A stretch of DNA of 24,319 bases from an uncultured Eubacteriales bacterium (GCA_949067325.1 CARTDZ010000016.1:1-24319), one strand, 5' to 3'; shown: positions 7,566 through 14,490, numbered from the stretch's first letter. Notes: generated from the letters alone by a model not told the origin. Program-made: numbers and translations.

Positions 7566-8186
7566 TTATATTTTTTTATGCTTTTTGTCAATAAAGGTGA
7601 AATTGGTGTTTTTGAGTTTGATAAAATATGCTTTGTCTTCAATTTGCAAGTCGCCTTTGTAAAACATCTTTGCATTTCTTACCTGTTCGCTTCCTTTTTC
7701 ACGAAAGGTGATGTCATAAAAGTTGTAGCCCAAAATGTTAAGCAGGGGGTTTATATAATAAAGTCCATTGCCAACATAAACAATGCCAATAAGCACAATT
7801 ACAATTACGTAAATAAAATAACCACTCATGTAAGACAGGTCAATAGGAATGGCAAAGAAAACAAAAAGAGAAAAGTACCCCAAAAAGTGCTGGTCAGTTA
7901 TGTTCTTTTTTGAAAGTATAACAACTTCGCAAGATTCATCAGTGTTCAAAAAAACATTCCAAACTATACCCAACACGCCTAGAGCCATCAAAAGAAGCAG
8001 GGTAACAAAATTTATTGTGTTTAAAACATTAAAAGTCAGATTGTTATTGATAAGTTCCACTACAAGCTTGACAAAAATAAGTGCATACATAGGCACAAAG
8101 GCTGAAATATATAACAATAAGTCCTTTAAAAATCTCATACCTATATTTTGAGTAATATTCTTAAAAACTTGCAAATATATCACCAC
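7566..8186 (-). CDS. Four-helix membrane protein, possibly KwaA-like
   Basis: A 206-residue protein with four predicted membrane helices at about 21-46, 57-79, 101-118 and 123-145, a short charged stretch between helices 2 and 3, and a cytosolic C-terminus. After helix 4 comes YYINPLLNILGYNFYDI and then a charged soluble tail. This layout and the NP-L-LLGY-Y block remind me of KwaA, the membrane subunit of the Kiwa anti-phage system, but the match is from memory and no KwaB-like gene is adjacent. The start is uncertain: GTG at 8186 lacks a clear ribosome binding site; a TTG at 8174 preceded by GGTGAT, or an ATG at 8138, are alternatives. No clear promoter is seen. The gene lies beside the tRNA-linked repeats, a usual place for acquired DNA. 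Safe call: membrane protein of unknown function. Confidence 0.65.
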   Translation of the reverse strand: MVIYLQVFKNITQNIGMRFLKDLLLYISAFVPMYALIFVKLVVELINNNLTFNVLNTINFVTLLLLMALGVLGIVWNVFLNTDESCEVVILSKKNITDQHFLGYFSLFVFFAIPIDLSYMSGYFIYVIVIVLIGIVYVGNGLYYINPLLNILGYNFYDITFREKGSEQVRNAKMFYKGDLQIEDKAYFIKLKNTNFTFIDKKHKKI

Positions 8187-8217
8187 TTATTTTTTGCTTT
8201 TTTTAAAGATATTGCAA

Positions 8218-8257
8218 TAAAAAAACGGGGCAAGGAGTAAAATCCTGCCTCTTTTTT
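8218..8257. terminator. Strong bidirectional hairpin
   Basis: A stem of about nine pairs (GGGGC-AGGA with TCCT-GCCTC, one bulged A) spans 8227-8251, with an A-run before and six T after. No plus-strand gene ends here. On the minus strand it would stop transcripts coming from the tRNA side before the membrane-protein gene. Confidence 0.75.
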
Positions 8258-8262
8258 GTTGA

Positions 8263-8284
8263 TTTGGCACACTTTTGGCACACT
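8263..8284. repeat. Tandem 11-bp repeat, possible integrase tail remnant
   Basis: TTTGGCACACT occurs twice in direct succession (8263-8273, 8274-8284). Read on the minus strand, one frame gives KCAKSVPNQQ, which resembles C-terminal tails of tyrosine integrases of clostridial elements, but a stop lies just upstream and nothing else of an integrase remains. The rest of 8252-8336 holds no recognisable gene. Confidence 0.35.
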
Positions 8285-8336
8285 TTGCAATTTTTTAAAT
8301 AGAAATATTCAAAAATGAGGATTTATAACAAAAATA

Positions 8337-8381
8337 AAAAATCGCTATAGACCTTTAAAATAAAGGAGAATAGCGATTTTT
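8337..8381. terminator. Long bidirectional terminator downstream of the tRNA repeats
   Basis: A 12-bp perfect stem AAAAATCGCTAT/ATAGCGATTTTT, a symmetrical AGA/AGA internal loop, a further 5-bp stem CCTTT/AAAGG and an AAAAT loop. On the minus strand it ends in a U-run and is the last terminator after the fMet tRNA and its repeats. It was probably the original terminator of the tRNA gene. Confidence 0.85.
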
Positions 8382-8452
8382 ACTTTTGGTTGCGGAGGTT
8401 GGATTTGAACCGCTCCGCAAAAGAGGGTTATATCTACCGATATATCCCTAAT

Positions 8453-8477
8453 AAAAAAACGAAGCCAAACACTTCGT
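8453..8477 (-). terminator. Terminator in repeat unit A
   Basis: Minus-strand stem ACGAAG/CTTCGT with a 7-base loop and seven U. It lies 11 bases after the CCA of repeat unit B. Confidence 0.75.
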
Positions 8478-8552
8478 CATTTCCTTTGGTTGCGGAGGTT
8501 GGATTTGAACCGCTCCGCAAAAGAGGGTTATATCTACCGATATATCCCTAAT

Positions 8553-8577
8553 AAAAAAACGAAGCCAAACACTTCGT
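8553..8577 (-). terminator. Terminator immediately after tRNA-fMet (repeat unit B)
   Basis: The same ACGAAG/CTTCGT hairpin with seven U as at 8453-8477. It begins 9 bases beyond the CCA of the intact tRNA and is therefore probably the functional terminator of the tRNA-fMet gene now. Confidence 0.8.
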
Positions 8578-8586
8578 CATTTCCTT

Positions 8587-8663
8587 TGGTTGCGGAGGTT
8601 GGATTTGAACCAACGGCCTTCGGGTTATGAGCCCGACGAGCTTCCGAGCTGCTCTACTCCGCG
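8587..8663 (-). tRNA. Initiator tRNA-fMet (anticodon CAT)
   Basis: A complete 77-base cloverleaf with CCA encoded in the DNA. The anticodon loop is CTCATAA on a stem with three consecutive G-C pairs (GGG/CCC), and the acceptor stem starts with an unpaired C opposite A (CGCGGAG against CTCCGCA). These two features mark the initiator that is formylated and enters the ribosomal P site, not elongator tRNA-Met. The T-arm is GTTGG-TTCAAAT-CCAAC. It has its own consensus promoter (8676-8704) and is followed by two tandem partial copies of its 3' end. Confidence 0.97.
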
Positions 8664-8675
8664 TCAACAATATAT

Positions 8676-8704
8676 AGTATATGTTATCAAAAAGCAAAAG
8701 TCAA
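8676..8704 (-). promoter_or_regulatory. tRNA-fMet promoter
   Basis: On the minus strand TTGACT (8704-8699), a 17-base spacer and TATACT (8681-8676) put the start of transcription only a few bases before the tRNA 5' end at 8663. The region also contains a weak GCAAAA/TTTTGC hairpin that may end the membrane-protein gene at 8720. Confidence 0.8.
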
Positions 8705-8719
8705 GAGATTTTTTGCAAT

Positions 8720-9382
8720 TTACAAGAAATATATTGATGAGGCGGCTAAAATTAACGCCAAAATTCGCAAAGCATTTGAAATCATTACAAAAGTTTTGGT
8801 ATCTGTGGCAAAAAGTTCAAGCAAAATATGCACGCTTAAAAATAACGCTGACAAAAGAAGAAGCATTGCAGAAATGATTGTTTTTGTGGCAAGGATAGTA
8901 CCAACGGCTTGCAACATAAAAGCGAAAGTAGCCATCAAATTTAGCCCAACCATACATACTTTTCCCCACGCCCAGTCTTTTTTGACAATTCTTATAACAA
9001 AAGCGATACCTAGCCCCAAAAATAAACCAGCCAAAAGCCCCCAAGGTAAGAAGTTGGTCATACTTACACAGGCAAAAGTAAGGAGCAAAATCGCTGCAAA
9101 ATTGGCGCTTGACAAAAAGTAAACGGCAGCTTTTTCACTTTGATTTGCACATTTAAAAGCTTCAAATGTAACTAAAATTGACAGGGCGATAGTTATCATC
9201 AAAGTAGCCGCGCCGTATGAAGAGGCAAGATTGGCTGAAACAAGTGCTAGCACTGCAGTTGACAAAACTGGCAGGCACTTTAGAACAATGCTCTGCCAAG
9301 AAGGCGAATGTTTGGTCAGCAGGTAAAAAACACCTAAGATAATACTGACCAATACTAGGATAATAAAAGCTGCAAGTATCAT
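8720..9382 (-). CDS. Multi-pass membrane protein, possibly YhhN-like
   Basis: A 220-residue integral membrane protein, almost wholly hydrophobic, with about seven or eight helices. Overall length, the KCLPVLSTAVLAL segment after helix 1, the late LLLLSALFLSVHILLEL stretch and the final NALRILALILAASSIYFL helix resemble the YhhN/TMEM86 (lysoplasmalogenase-like) family, but the typical Asp-containing motif (GD) is not evident, so the match is weak. There is no ribosome binding site before the ATG at 9382. Instead, a possible promoter (TTGATT, 16 bases, TAAAAT) ends six bases before it, which suggests a leaderless transcript. It follows the metG terminator and precedes the tRNA promoter, so it is monocistronic. 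Confidence 0.6.
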   Translation of the reverse strand: MILAAFIILVLVSIILGVFYLLTKHSPSWQSIVLKCLPVLSTAVLALVSANLASSYGAATLMITIALSILVTFEAFKCANQSEKAAVYFLSSANFAAILLLTFACVSMTNFLPWGLLAGLFLGLGIAFVIRIVKKDWAWGKVCMVGLNLMATFAFMLQAVGTILATKTIISAMLLLLSALFLSVHILLELFATDTKTFVMISNALRILALILAASSIYFL

Positions 9383-9388
9383 AGATAT

Positions 9389-9416
9389 ATTTTAACCTAA
9401 AAACCAAAAAAATCAA
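9389..9416 (-). promoter_or_regulatory. Possible promoter giving a leaderless mRNA
   Basis: On the minus strand TTGATT (9416-9411), a 16-base spacer and TAAAAT (9394-9389). The start of transcription would fall at or within a base of the ATG at 9382, matching the absence of a ribosome binding site there. Confidence 0.4.
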
Positions 9417-9489
9417 AATAAAAATGCCTAAAAAAGCAATATATATCTGCCAATTAAAAATTTTAAAGATTTAAAGCTTTAAACCTTAA

Positions 9490-9521
9490 AAAAAATAGCA
9501 GCTTAAATTCCGCTATTTTTT
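9490..9521 (-). terminator. Terminator overlapping the metG stop codon
   Basis: A 10-bp stem AAAAAATAGC/GCTATTTTTT with a 12-base loop that contains the metG TAA. The U-run follows directly. It ends the ychF-metG operon. Confidence 0.75.
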
Positions 9522-11518
9522 CTTTCAAGTTCTTCAAGTTGAACTTTGTGACGTTTGAAAAAGTCTTCCTTTTCATATAATGTTTTAAGCTTGCGTTCGT
9601 CGCTTTTTAAAACGCTATAAAATTCTCCAAAGATATATTTCCAGTCGAAGCATTTTTCGTTGTCAAAACCCATATATTCTGCTACATTCTCGCAGCCAGA
9701 AGGCGCAATAGGGTGAAGAAGAGCATTTGCTACAAAAATCATTTGGGCGGTGTTTGCTGTCATACTTTCAAGCTTTGCTTTGTCGTCAGCATTTGCAATT
9801 TCTTTGACCCAATATTTGTTGATATTTCGCACAAACACATCAAGCGCGTTGTAAACTTGGTGGAACTTCTTGTCAAACATAAATCTTTCAACATCTAGAA
9901 TGACCTTGTTGCAGTCGGCCATAATCTTTTCGTCAATTTTTACTTTTGGCAAAATTCCATCAAAATTGTTTTGAGTTGAATAGAAAAGTGTGCGCAAAAT
10001 GCGGTTGTAAACGTTGGTGAGAAGATTGCCTTCTTTAACCATTGGATCAATTGCTTCAGGGGCGGCTTCTTTGTCAAAAGCTTTAGGTGAAAGGCTGACA
10101 TTGTTGTTTGCAAGGTTCATGCCCAAAAAGTGCATTCTAAACTGCTCAGGCGTATAGAAATTCAAAAATTCCTCAGCCATAGGAGGCTTTATTGAACCTG
10201 ACGAGCTTGCTTTCGCGTTCATATACAAAATTGACTTGATAGGGCAAATGCGTGTGACTTGCAAAGTGTTTTCGCTTTTAAGTGTTGGCTTTTTGCCTTG
10301 CAAAGACAAAAACATCGCTTGCTGTGCTGGGCCGTAGAAATACAAGTTGTCTTCGCCCATAAATTGATAAACTTCAGCTTCAGGATTGCACCAAAACTTT
10401 TTCCATTCATCTTTGTCAAAACCCTTGCTTTCAAGATATGTTTTGGTGAAAGTTATTGGCGCCCACAAGCTTTCAGGCCAAACATAAAAGGTTTGATTTT
10501 TAAGCCCTTGAATTTCTGGGCATGGAACTCCCCATGCTATGTCACCAGTCAACCTAAACGGCGTCAAGGTTTTGCCAGTGCGGTAACGTATGCCATTTGC
10601 GGCAAGTATTTCGCAGGCCTTTTCTCGATCTTCAAGCTTGTCAAAAACAATAGTCATGCTTGGCGCTTTTTCATTTCTTTCAAGTTCAACAAACTTTGGC
10701 AATCTGTCTTTTATCTCTGCAAACTTTTCAAAGAACTCTCGCTTAATGTAAACTTCTGGCTTTTTGAAAAATTCTTTTATCTCTTTGACCATAAACGATG
10801 GCGTGTCGCTGCGTCTTTCAATCGAAGCAATCCACTCGTTTAAAATTTCACCACATTCTTCAAGCTTGAAATATAGGTTTTCAATCTTGACAAGTTCTGG
10901 CTTTTCGCCGCTTAAAGAGCTTACAGGATCAATCAAGTCTTGCGGCAGATATTGATGCCCAAGATCGCATTCGTCAGCATATCCTTTTTCGCTTTGACAG
11001 CCTTCAACAGGGCATTTGCCAACAACTTGTCTGCCGTTTAAAAGACAGCCATGCTTTTTATCAAAAAATTGCCATGATGTGCGTTTTGAAACCATACCAT
11101 TTTCATTTAATTTTTCGATAAACTCGCGACTTACTTCTTTGTGTATTTCGCCCGCTCTACCAAAAGCAGAAGCTGAAAAAAGATTGAACCCCACTTCAAA
11201 TTTCTCAAAAATTTCTTTTTGTTTAAGGTGGTTGCCTTCAACATAGTCTTCAATCGTCTTGCCTTCAAGCAGACCTTTTTCTTTTAACGCACGAAAAGAC
11301 TCGTAAGCAGGTGAGCCATAACAGTCAGTTCCAGAGACAAAAACAACATTCTCCTTGCCAATGCGGTCACGCATAAAGCGTGCAAAAAAGTCAGCTCGCA
11401 CAGTCATTCCTACATGGCCATAGTGAAGAAGTTTGTTGCCATAAGGCATTCCGCTTGTTATAACTGCCTTTTTAGGACAATAAGGTCTTGGTCTAACAAA
11501 ATTTCCAGTGTTTTCCAT
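9503..11518 (-). CDS. metG: Methionyl-tRNA synthetase, divergent clostridial type
   Basis: Class I aminoacyl-tRNA synthetase that charges tRNA-Met. The nucleotide-binding HIGH-type motif is HYGHV (32-36) after TSGMPYGN; the second signature is KASSS (436-440) rather than KMSKS. A zinc knuckle has C169, C174, C184 and H188, so the last Cys is replaced by His. Other conserved blocks are GDIAWGVPCP, FYVWPESLWAPITFTKTYLE and FMGEDNLYFYG. Compared with the classical enzyme it has an insertion of roughly 75 residues (about 225-315) and no C-terminal EMAP-like tRNA-binding domain. The same variant layout occurs in other Clostridia as a distinct MetRS subfamily (from memory). Its ribosome binding site AAGGA lies inside the end of sigH, only two bases separate the genes, and translation is probably coupled. 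It is last in the operon. Confidence 0.85.
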   Translation of the reverse strand: MENTGNFVRPRPYCPKKAVITSGMPYGNKLLHYGHVGMTVRADFFARFMRDRIGKENVVFVSGTDCYGSPAYESFRALKEKGLLEGKTIEDYVEGNHLKQKEIFEKFEVGFNLFSASAFGRAGEIHKEVSREFIEKLNENGMVSKRTSWQFFDKKHGCLLNGRQVVGKCPVEGCQSEKGYADECDLGHQYLPQDLIDPVSSLSGEKPELVKIENLYFKLEECGEILNEWIASIERRSDTPSFMVKEIKEFFKKPEVYIKREFFEKFAEIKDRLPKFVELERNEKAPSMTIVFDKLEDREKACEILAANGIRYRTGKTLTPFRLTGDIAWGVPCPEIQGLKNQTFYVWPESLWAPITFTKTYLESKGFDKDEWKKFWCNPEAEVYQFMGEDNLYFYGPAQQAMFLSLQGKKPTLKSENTLQVTRICPIKSILYMNAKASSSGSIKPPMAEEFLNFYTPEQFRMHFLGMNLANNNVSLSPKAFDKEAAPEAIDPMVKEGNLLTNVYNRILRTLFYSTQNNFDGILPKVKIDEKIMADCNKVILDVERFMFDKKFHQVYNALDVFVRNINKYWVKEIANADDKAKLESMTANTAQMIFVANALLHPIAPSGCENVAEYMGFDNEKCFDWKYIFGEFYSVLKSDERKLKTLYEKEDFFKRHKVQLEELERKNSGI

Positions 11519-11520
11519 AA

Positions 11521-12132
11521 TTAAAATTCCTTTTTAATAAATTGAAGTTTGTTTTTGATCCTAGTGAGTGCATTTCCTACACTCTTTTTAGTTATGCCGC
11601 ATTTGTGCGAAATTTCGATGTAAGAATAACCTTGAAGATAAAGTGACAAAACTTTAGTTTCAAGCACTGAAAGTTTTTTATTGATTTCAGCTCTTAGTTC
11701 ACTTTCTCTTTCGTTTTCAAGCACAGACTGGTCGGGCAGTGGAAGGTCGGAAGCTAAGAAAATGTCAAGCAAGCCCTTTTCGTCTTCATCTTCGCTCACG
11801 ATTGGCACGGCTGAGGAAAGCACCATGTTTTTATGTGAACTTGCAACCTTTATCGCAGTGAATATGCCATGTTTTATGCACAATATTGCAAAAGGTTTGA
11901 AAGCGTTGTTTTTTTCACAATTAAAACTTTGTACAGCCTTGTATAAGGCAATCATTCCTTCCTGAATGATATCTTCAATGTCACTGCCAAAGAGGAAGTA
12001 TCTTCGCGAAATACGCGTGACAATGCTTTTGTAGCTTGCAAAAATTTCGTTCATAGCTTCCACATCTCCATTTTTGGCTGCGGCGACTAGTTCTTCTTCA
12101 GATATGGCATTTTCAGCAAGTTCTTCAGACAT
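11521..12132 (-). CDS. sigH: RNA polymerase sigma factor, SigH (Spo0H) type
   Basis: A 203-residue sigma-70-family factor. Region 2 is clear: ARRYFLFG-like SRRYFLFGSDIEDIIQEGMIALYKAVQSF (about 42-70), very close to Bacillus SigH (SYFLIGADREDIVQEGMIGLYKSIRDF). The C-terminal region 4 helix-turn-helix lies at about 163-197 (LQGYSYIEISHKCGITKKSVGNALTRIKNKL). SigH directs stationary-phase, competence and early sporulation genes in Bacillota; its presence does not by itself show that this organism sporulates. AGGAGG lies six bases before the ATG. It follows rlmB and precedes metG; the yacP (NYN nuclease) gene usual between rlmB and sigH is absent. SigH is the best match, other ECF-like factors being shorter. 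Confidence 0.88.
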   Translation of the reverse strand: MSEELAENAISEEELVAAAKNGDVEAMNEIFASYKSIVTRISRRYFLFGSDIEDIIQEGMIALYKAVQSFNCEKNNAFKPFAILCIKHGIFTAIKVASSHKNMVLSSAVPIVSEDEDEKGLLDIFLASDLPLPDQSVLENERESELRAEINKKLSVLETKVLSLYLQGYSYIEISHKCGITKKSVGNALTRIKNKLQFIKKEF

Positions 12133-12152
12133 TTTCTTCCTCCTTTTGCAAA

Positions 12153-12872
12153 TTATTTTCTTGTTCTTAAAATCTCAAAAAGAACAATTCCGCAAGCGAC
12201 AGACGCATTGAGCGAGTTGACTTTGCCTTTGAGCGGAAGTGCGACCACACCGTCACAATAATTTAGCACACTTGCTCGCACTCCTTTGCCTTCAGAGCCA
12301 ATAATCACAGCCACTCCGCCTTTAAAAGTTTTGTCAAAGATGTTTTCACCAGAGGCTTCAGCCGCATAAACCCAAACATCGTTGTCTTTTAAGGTTTCAA
12401 TCGCTTCTTTAAGGTTTGTTACTTTTGCAATCTTCATGTTTGAAATTGCACCTGTGCTTGAACGAATTACCGTTTCATTGACCTGACAGGCTCGATTTTT
12501 TGGAATAATTATTCCATGCACGCCAGCACATTCACAACTTCGTATAATCGCACCAAAATTGTGCGGATCTTCAATGCCATCAAGAAGCACAACAAAAGGA
12601 CTTTCTTGCTTTTTAGCGGCTTCTTCCAAGATCTCTTCAACAGTTGAATAAGCAAAGTCTACGCACTCTGCTATGTAGCCTTGGTGGTGAAAAGTTTTTG
12701 ACTTTTTGTCAAGAATTTGTCGAGGCAGGTATTCAAGCTTAACTTTCTTTTCAAGTGCGAGTGCAATAATGTCATCTCGCCTGCCTTGAAAGTTTTTGTC
12801 TACCAAAATTTTGTTTATCGTCAAACCACTAGACAAAGCCTCTCTGATAGCATTTTTGCCTTCAATATTCAT
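12153..12872 (-). CDS. rlmB: 23S rRNA 2'-O-ribose methyltransferase, RlmB/TrmH (SpoU) family
   Basis: A 239-residue SPOUT methyltransferase. The N-terminal substrate-binding domain (about 1-80) starts with the typical EGKNAIREAL. The knotted catalytic domain has motif 1 LDGIEDPHNFGAIIRSCECAG (about 97-117, with the key Asn and Arg), motif 2 IGSEGKGV (191-198) and motif 3 PLKGKVNSLNASVA (213-226), which together bind S-adenosylmethionine. RlmB methylates a guanosine in 23S rRNA domain V in E. coli; the exact target here is inferred. It is translated from AAGGA upstream of the ATG, 11 bases after mrnC, in the order mrnC-rlmB-sigH that is conserved in Bacillota. Confidence 0.92.
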   Translation of the reverse strand: MNIEGKNAIREALSSGLTINKILVDKNFQGRRDDIIALALEKKVKLEYLPRQILDKKSKTFHHQGYIAECVDFAYSTVEEILEEAAKKQESPFVVLLDGIEDPHNFGAIIRSCECAGVHGIIIPKNRACQVNETVIRSSTGAISNMKIAKVTNLKEAIETLKDNDVWVYAAEASGENIFDKTFKGGVAVIIGSEGKGVRASVLNYCDGVVALPLKGKVNSLNASVACGIVLFEILRTRK

Positions 12873-12883
12873 AGTAATTCCTT

Positions 12884-13294
12884 TTAATTTCTCTCAACAG
12901 AAATGTTTAAAATTTCATTCAACCTTTCTTGGTTTTCACTTAAGTATAAAAAGCCTAGCAGTGCTTCAAAAGCGGTGGCATAAGAATAGTCTTTGCTGGT
13001 CGCGTTTTTCGCTTGATGTTTTGGTCGTGCGTTTCTTGCACGTCTCACAATTTCACTTTCTTCTTCGTTTAAAAGGGGAGCGATCTCTTCAAGCACTTTC
13101 GCTTGGCACGAGGCTTTGCAAAAAGCAGCAGCTTTATGATGAAAGTCGTCCATCTTGCCAACGTTTGTTTTTAAAACATACTCACGCACAAAGCTTGTGT
13201 GAATGCCGTCTCCTAAAAAGGCGAGTGACAAAAGGTTGTCTGTGATAAGTTTTTGTAAAAGTTCTTTTTTCTCCACGGCTTTTGCCTCACACAT
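12884..13294 (-). CDS. mrnC: Mini-ribonuclease III (23S rRNA maturation)
   Basis: A small RNase III-type endonuclease without a double-strand RNA-binding domain, which trims 23S rRNA ends in Bacillota. The catalytic signatures are LAFLGDGIHTSFVREYVL near the N-terminus and the late KDYSYATAFEALLGFLYL block; RARNARPKHQ matches the RGRNAK segment of Bacillus MrnC. Start choice: ATG at 13294 gives an ATGTGTGA overlap with the ychF stop (8 bases) but has no Shine-Dalgarno sequence; GTG at 13276 has GAGG at a proper distance and gives a length close to Bacillus MrnC. The frame is open 32 codons further upstream within ychF, which I disregard. It lies in the ychF-mrnC-rlmB-sigH-metG operon. Confidence 0.88.
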   Translation of the reverse strand: MCEAKAVEKKELLQKLITDNLLSLAFLGDGIHTSFVREYVLKTNVGKMDDFHHKAAAFCKASCQAKVLEEIAPLLNEEESEIVRRARNARPKHQAKNATSKDYSYATAFEALLGFLYLSENQERLNEILNISVERN

Positions 13295-14378
13295 TAAATC
13301 TAAAAAGTACCACGTCGCCGTCAGCAAAAACGTAGTCTTTGCCTTCAATTCGAACCTTTCCTTTTTCGCGTGCTTTGACAAAGCTTCCACATTCTACAAG
13401 GTCGTCATAAGAGACGATTTCAGCTTTGATAAAACCTTTTTCAAAGTCACTGTGAATTTTGCCCGCAGCTTGTGGCGCTTTTGTACCTTTTTTGATAGTC
13501 CAAGCGCGCACTTCTTTTTCGCCAGCTGTGAGATAACTCATAAGTCCTAAAAGATCATAACTTGCAGAAACAAGTTTTTCAAGTCCACTCTCATTGATTC
13601 CAAGCTCTTCTTTAAACATTGCTCGCTCATCACTTGGCAATCCAATAAGCTCTTCCTCTATCTTAGCGCAAAGTGTGATGACTTTTGCGTTTTCCTTTGC
13701 TGCAAAAGTTTTTACGCTTTCAACAAATTTGTTGTCAGGCTTGCCAATATCATTTTCGCCAATATTGGCTACGTAAATAAGAGGTTTTGCAGTTAAAAGT
13801 TGCAAATTCTTCAAAATGGCCATTTCTTCTTCGTTGTAACTAAGACCTCTGGCCATCTGATTGTTCTCAAGTGCTTCTTTAAGCTTTTTCATAAGCTCCA
13901 CACCCGCAATCAGGCTTTTGTCGCCAGTTTTTACAAGTTTTGCGTCTTTTTCAAGCTTTTTTGTCACTTGTTCAAGGTCAGAAAGGGCAAGCTCTAAGTT
14001 GATGACTTCAATGTCTTCAATTGGATTTATCCTGCCGCTTACATGAATGATTTTTTCATTTTCAAAACATCTCACCACGTGAACAATAGCATCAACTTCG
14101 CGAATATGACTTAAAAACTTGTTTCCAAGCCCTTCACCTTTGCTTGCGCCTGCTACAAGGCCAGCAATGTCAACAAATTCAATTGACGCTGGCGTGATTT
14201 TTTTTGTGTTGTAAAGCTTGCCCAAAACTTCAAGCCTTGGGTCAGGCACGTCAACTATGCCTACATTAGGTTCAATTGTACAAAATGGATAATTCGCACT
14301 CTCTGCACCAGCCTCAGTAATGGCATTGAAAAGAGTGCTTTTTCCTACGTTTGGAAGTCCTACTACGCCTATTTTCAT
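13287..14378 (-). CDS. ychF: Redox-regulated ATPase/ribosome-binding protein YchF
   Basis: A 363-residue Obg-family P-loop protein (OLA1/YchF) that prefers ATP and binds ribosomes. From MKIGVVG: G1 GLPNVGKST (7-15), NYPFCTIEPNVG (about 29-40), G3 DIAGLVAGASKGEGLGNKFL, and YVANIGE in place of the GTP-specific NKxD, consistent with ATP use. A coiled-coil insert is rich in Lys/Glu, and a C-terminal TGS domain (LTAGEKEVRAWTIKKGTKAPQAAGKIHSDFEKGF) closes the protein. The start at 14378 has AGGA seven or eight bases upstream and matches the family; the frame is open 14 codons further. It is the first gene of the operon, with a likely promoter at 14420-14449. Confidence 0.95.
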   Translation of the reverse strand: MKIGVVGLPNVGKSTLFNAITEAGAESANYPFCTIEPNVGIVDVPDPRLEVLGKLYNTKKITPASIEFVDIAGLVAGASKGEGLGNKFLSHIREVDAIVHVVRCFENEKIIHVSGRINPIEDIEVINLELALSDLEQVTKKLEKDAKLVKTGDKSLIAGVELMKKLKEALENNQMARGLSYNEEEMAILKNLQLLTAKPLIYVANIGENDIGKPDNKFVESVKTFAAKENAKVITLCAKIEEELIGLPSDERAMFKEELGINESGLEKLVSASYDLLGLMSYLTAGEKEVRAWTIKKGTKAPQAAGKIHSDFEKGFIKAEIVSYDDLVECGSFVKAREKGKVRIEGKDYVFADGDVVLFRFNV

Positions 14379-14419
14379 GTTTGTTTCCTTTTTTTTGATT
14401 GTTTTTGTATTTTGCCTCA

Positions 14420-14449
14420 ATATTAAAGCTTAAAATTTTGCTTTTTCAA
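14420..14449 (-). promoter_or_regulatory. Likely promoter of the ychF operon
   Basis: On the minus strand TTGAAA (14449-14444), an 18-base spacer and TAATAT (14425-14420), 41 bases before the ychF start. The rest of 14379-14490 is A/T-rich, with a TTTTTGCAAAAA palindrome near 14470 that may help end the giant gene upstream. Confidence 0.5.
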
Positions 14450-14490
14450 GTTTTGCTTTTTTTGCAAAAATTTTTTATAAGCGGCAAAGC

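Larger units (their letters stand above)
8385..8584 (-). repeat. Two exact 100-bp tandem units carrying the tRNA-fMet 3' end
   Basis: Bases 8385-8484 and 8485-8584 are identical in my reading, and the first 27 bases of the unit recur a third time at 8585-8611 as the 3' end of the intact tRNA-fMet gene. On the minus strand each unit reads: terminator hairpin with seven U, a second hairpin AGGG...CCCT with a GGTA loop, then a 7-bp TGCGGAG/CTCCGCA helix enclosing the T-loop sequence and ending in ACCA. The tRNA 3' end acts as the direct-repeat boundary, as in attachment sites of integrative elements, but the insert is only 73 bp and carries no gene. It is not a CRISPR: only two units, no variable spacers. 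Confidence 0.9.

Noticed and set aside
8385..8611. CRISPR array or tandem tRNA genes
   Set aside because: There are only two full units, with identical rather than variable inserts, and no complete second cloverleaf.
8590..8877. Plus-strand frame of 95 residues beginning RRLDLNQRPSGYEPDELPS
   Set aside because: This is the antisense translation of the tRNA-fMet gene, a well-known spurious peptide, and it has no ribosome binding site.
10259..10843. Plus-strand frame of 194 residues
   Set aside because: It is the antisense shadow of metG, which has clear synthetase motifs on the other strand.
13295..13390. 32-residue upstream extension of mrnC
   Set aside because: It lies inside the conserved TGS domain of ychF, and MrnC proteins do not have such an extension.
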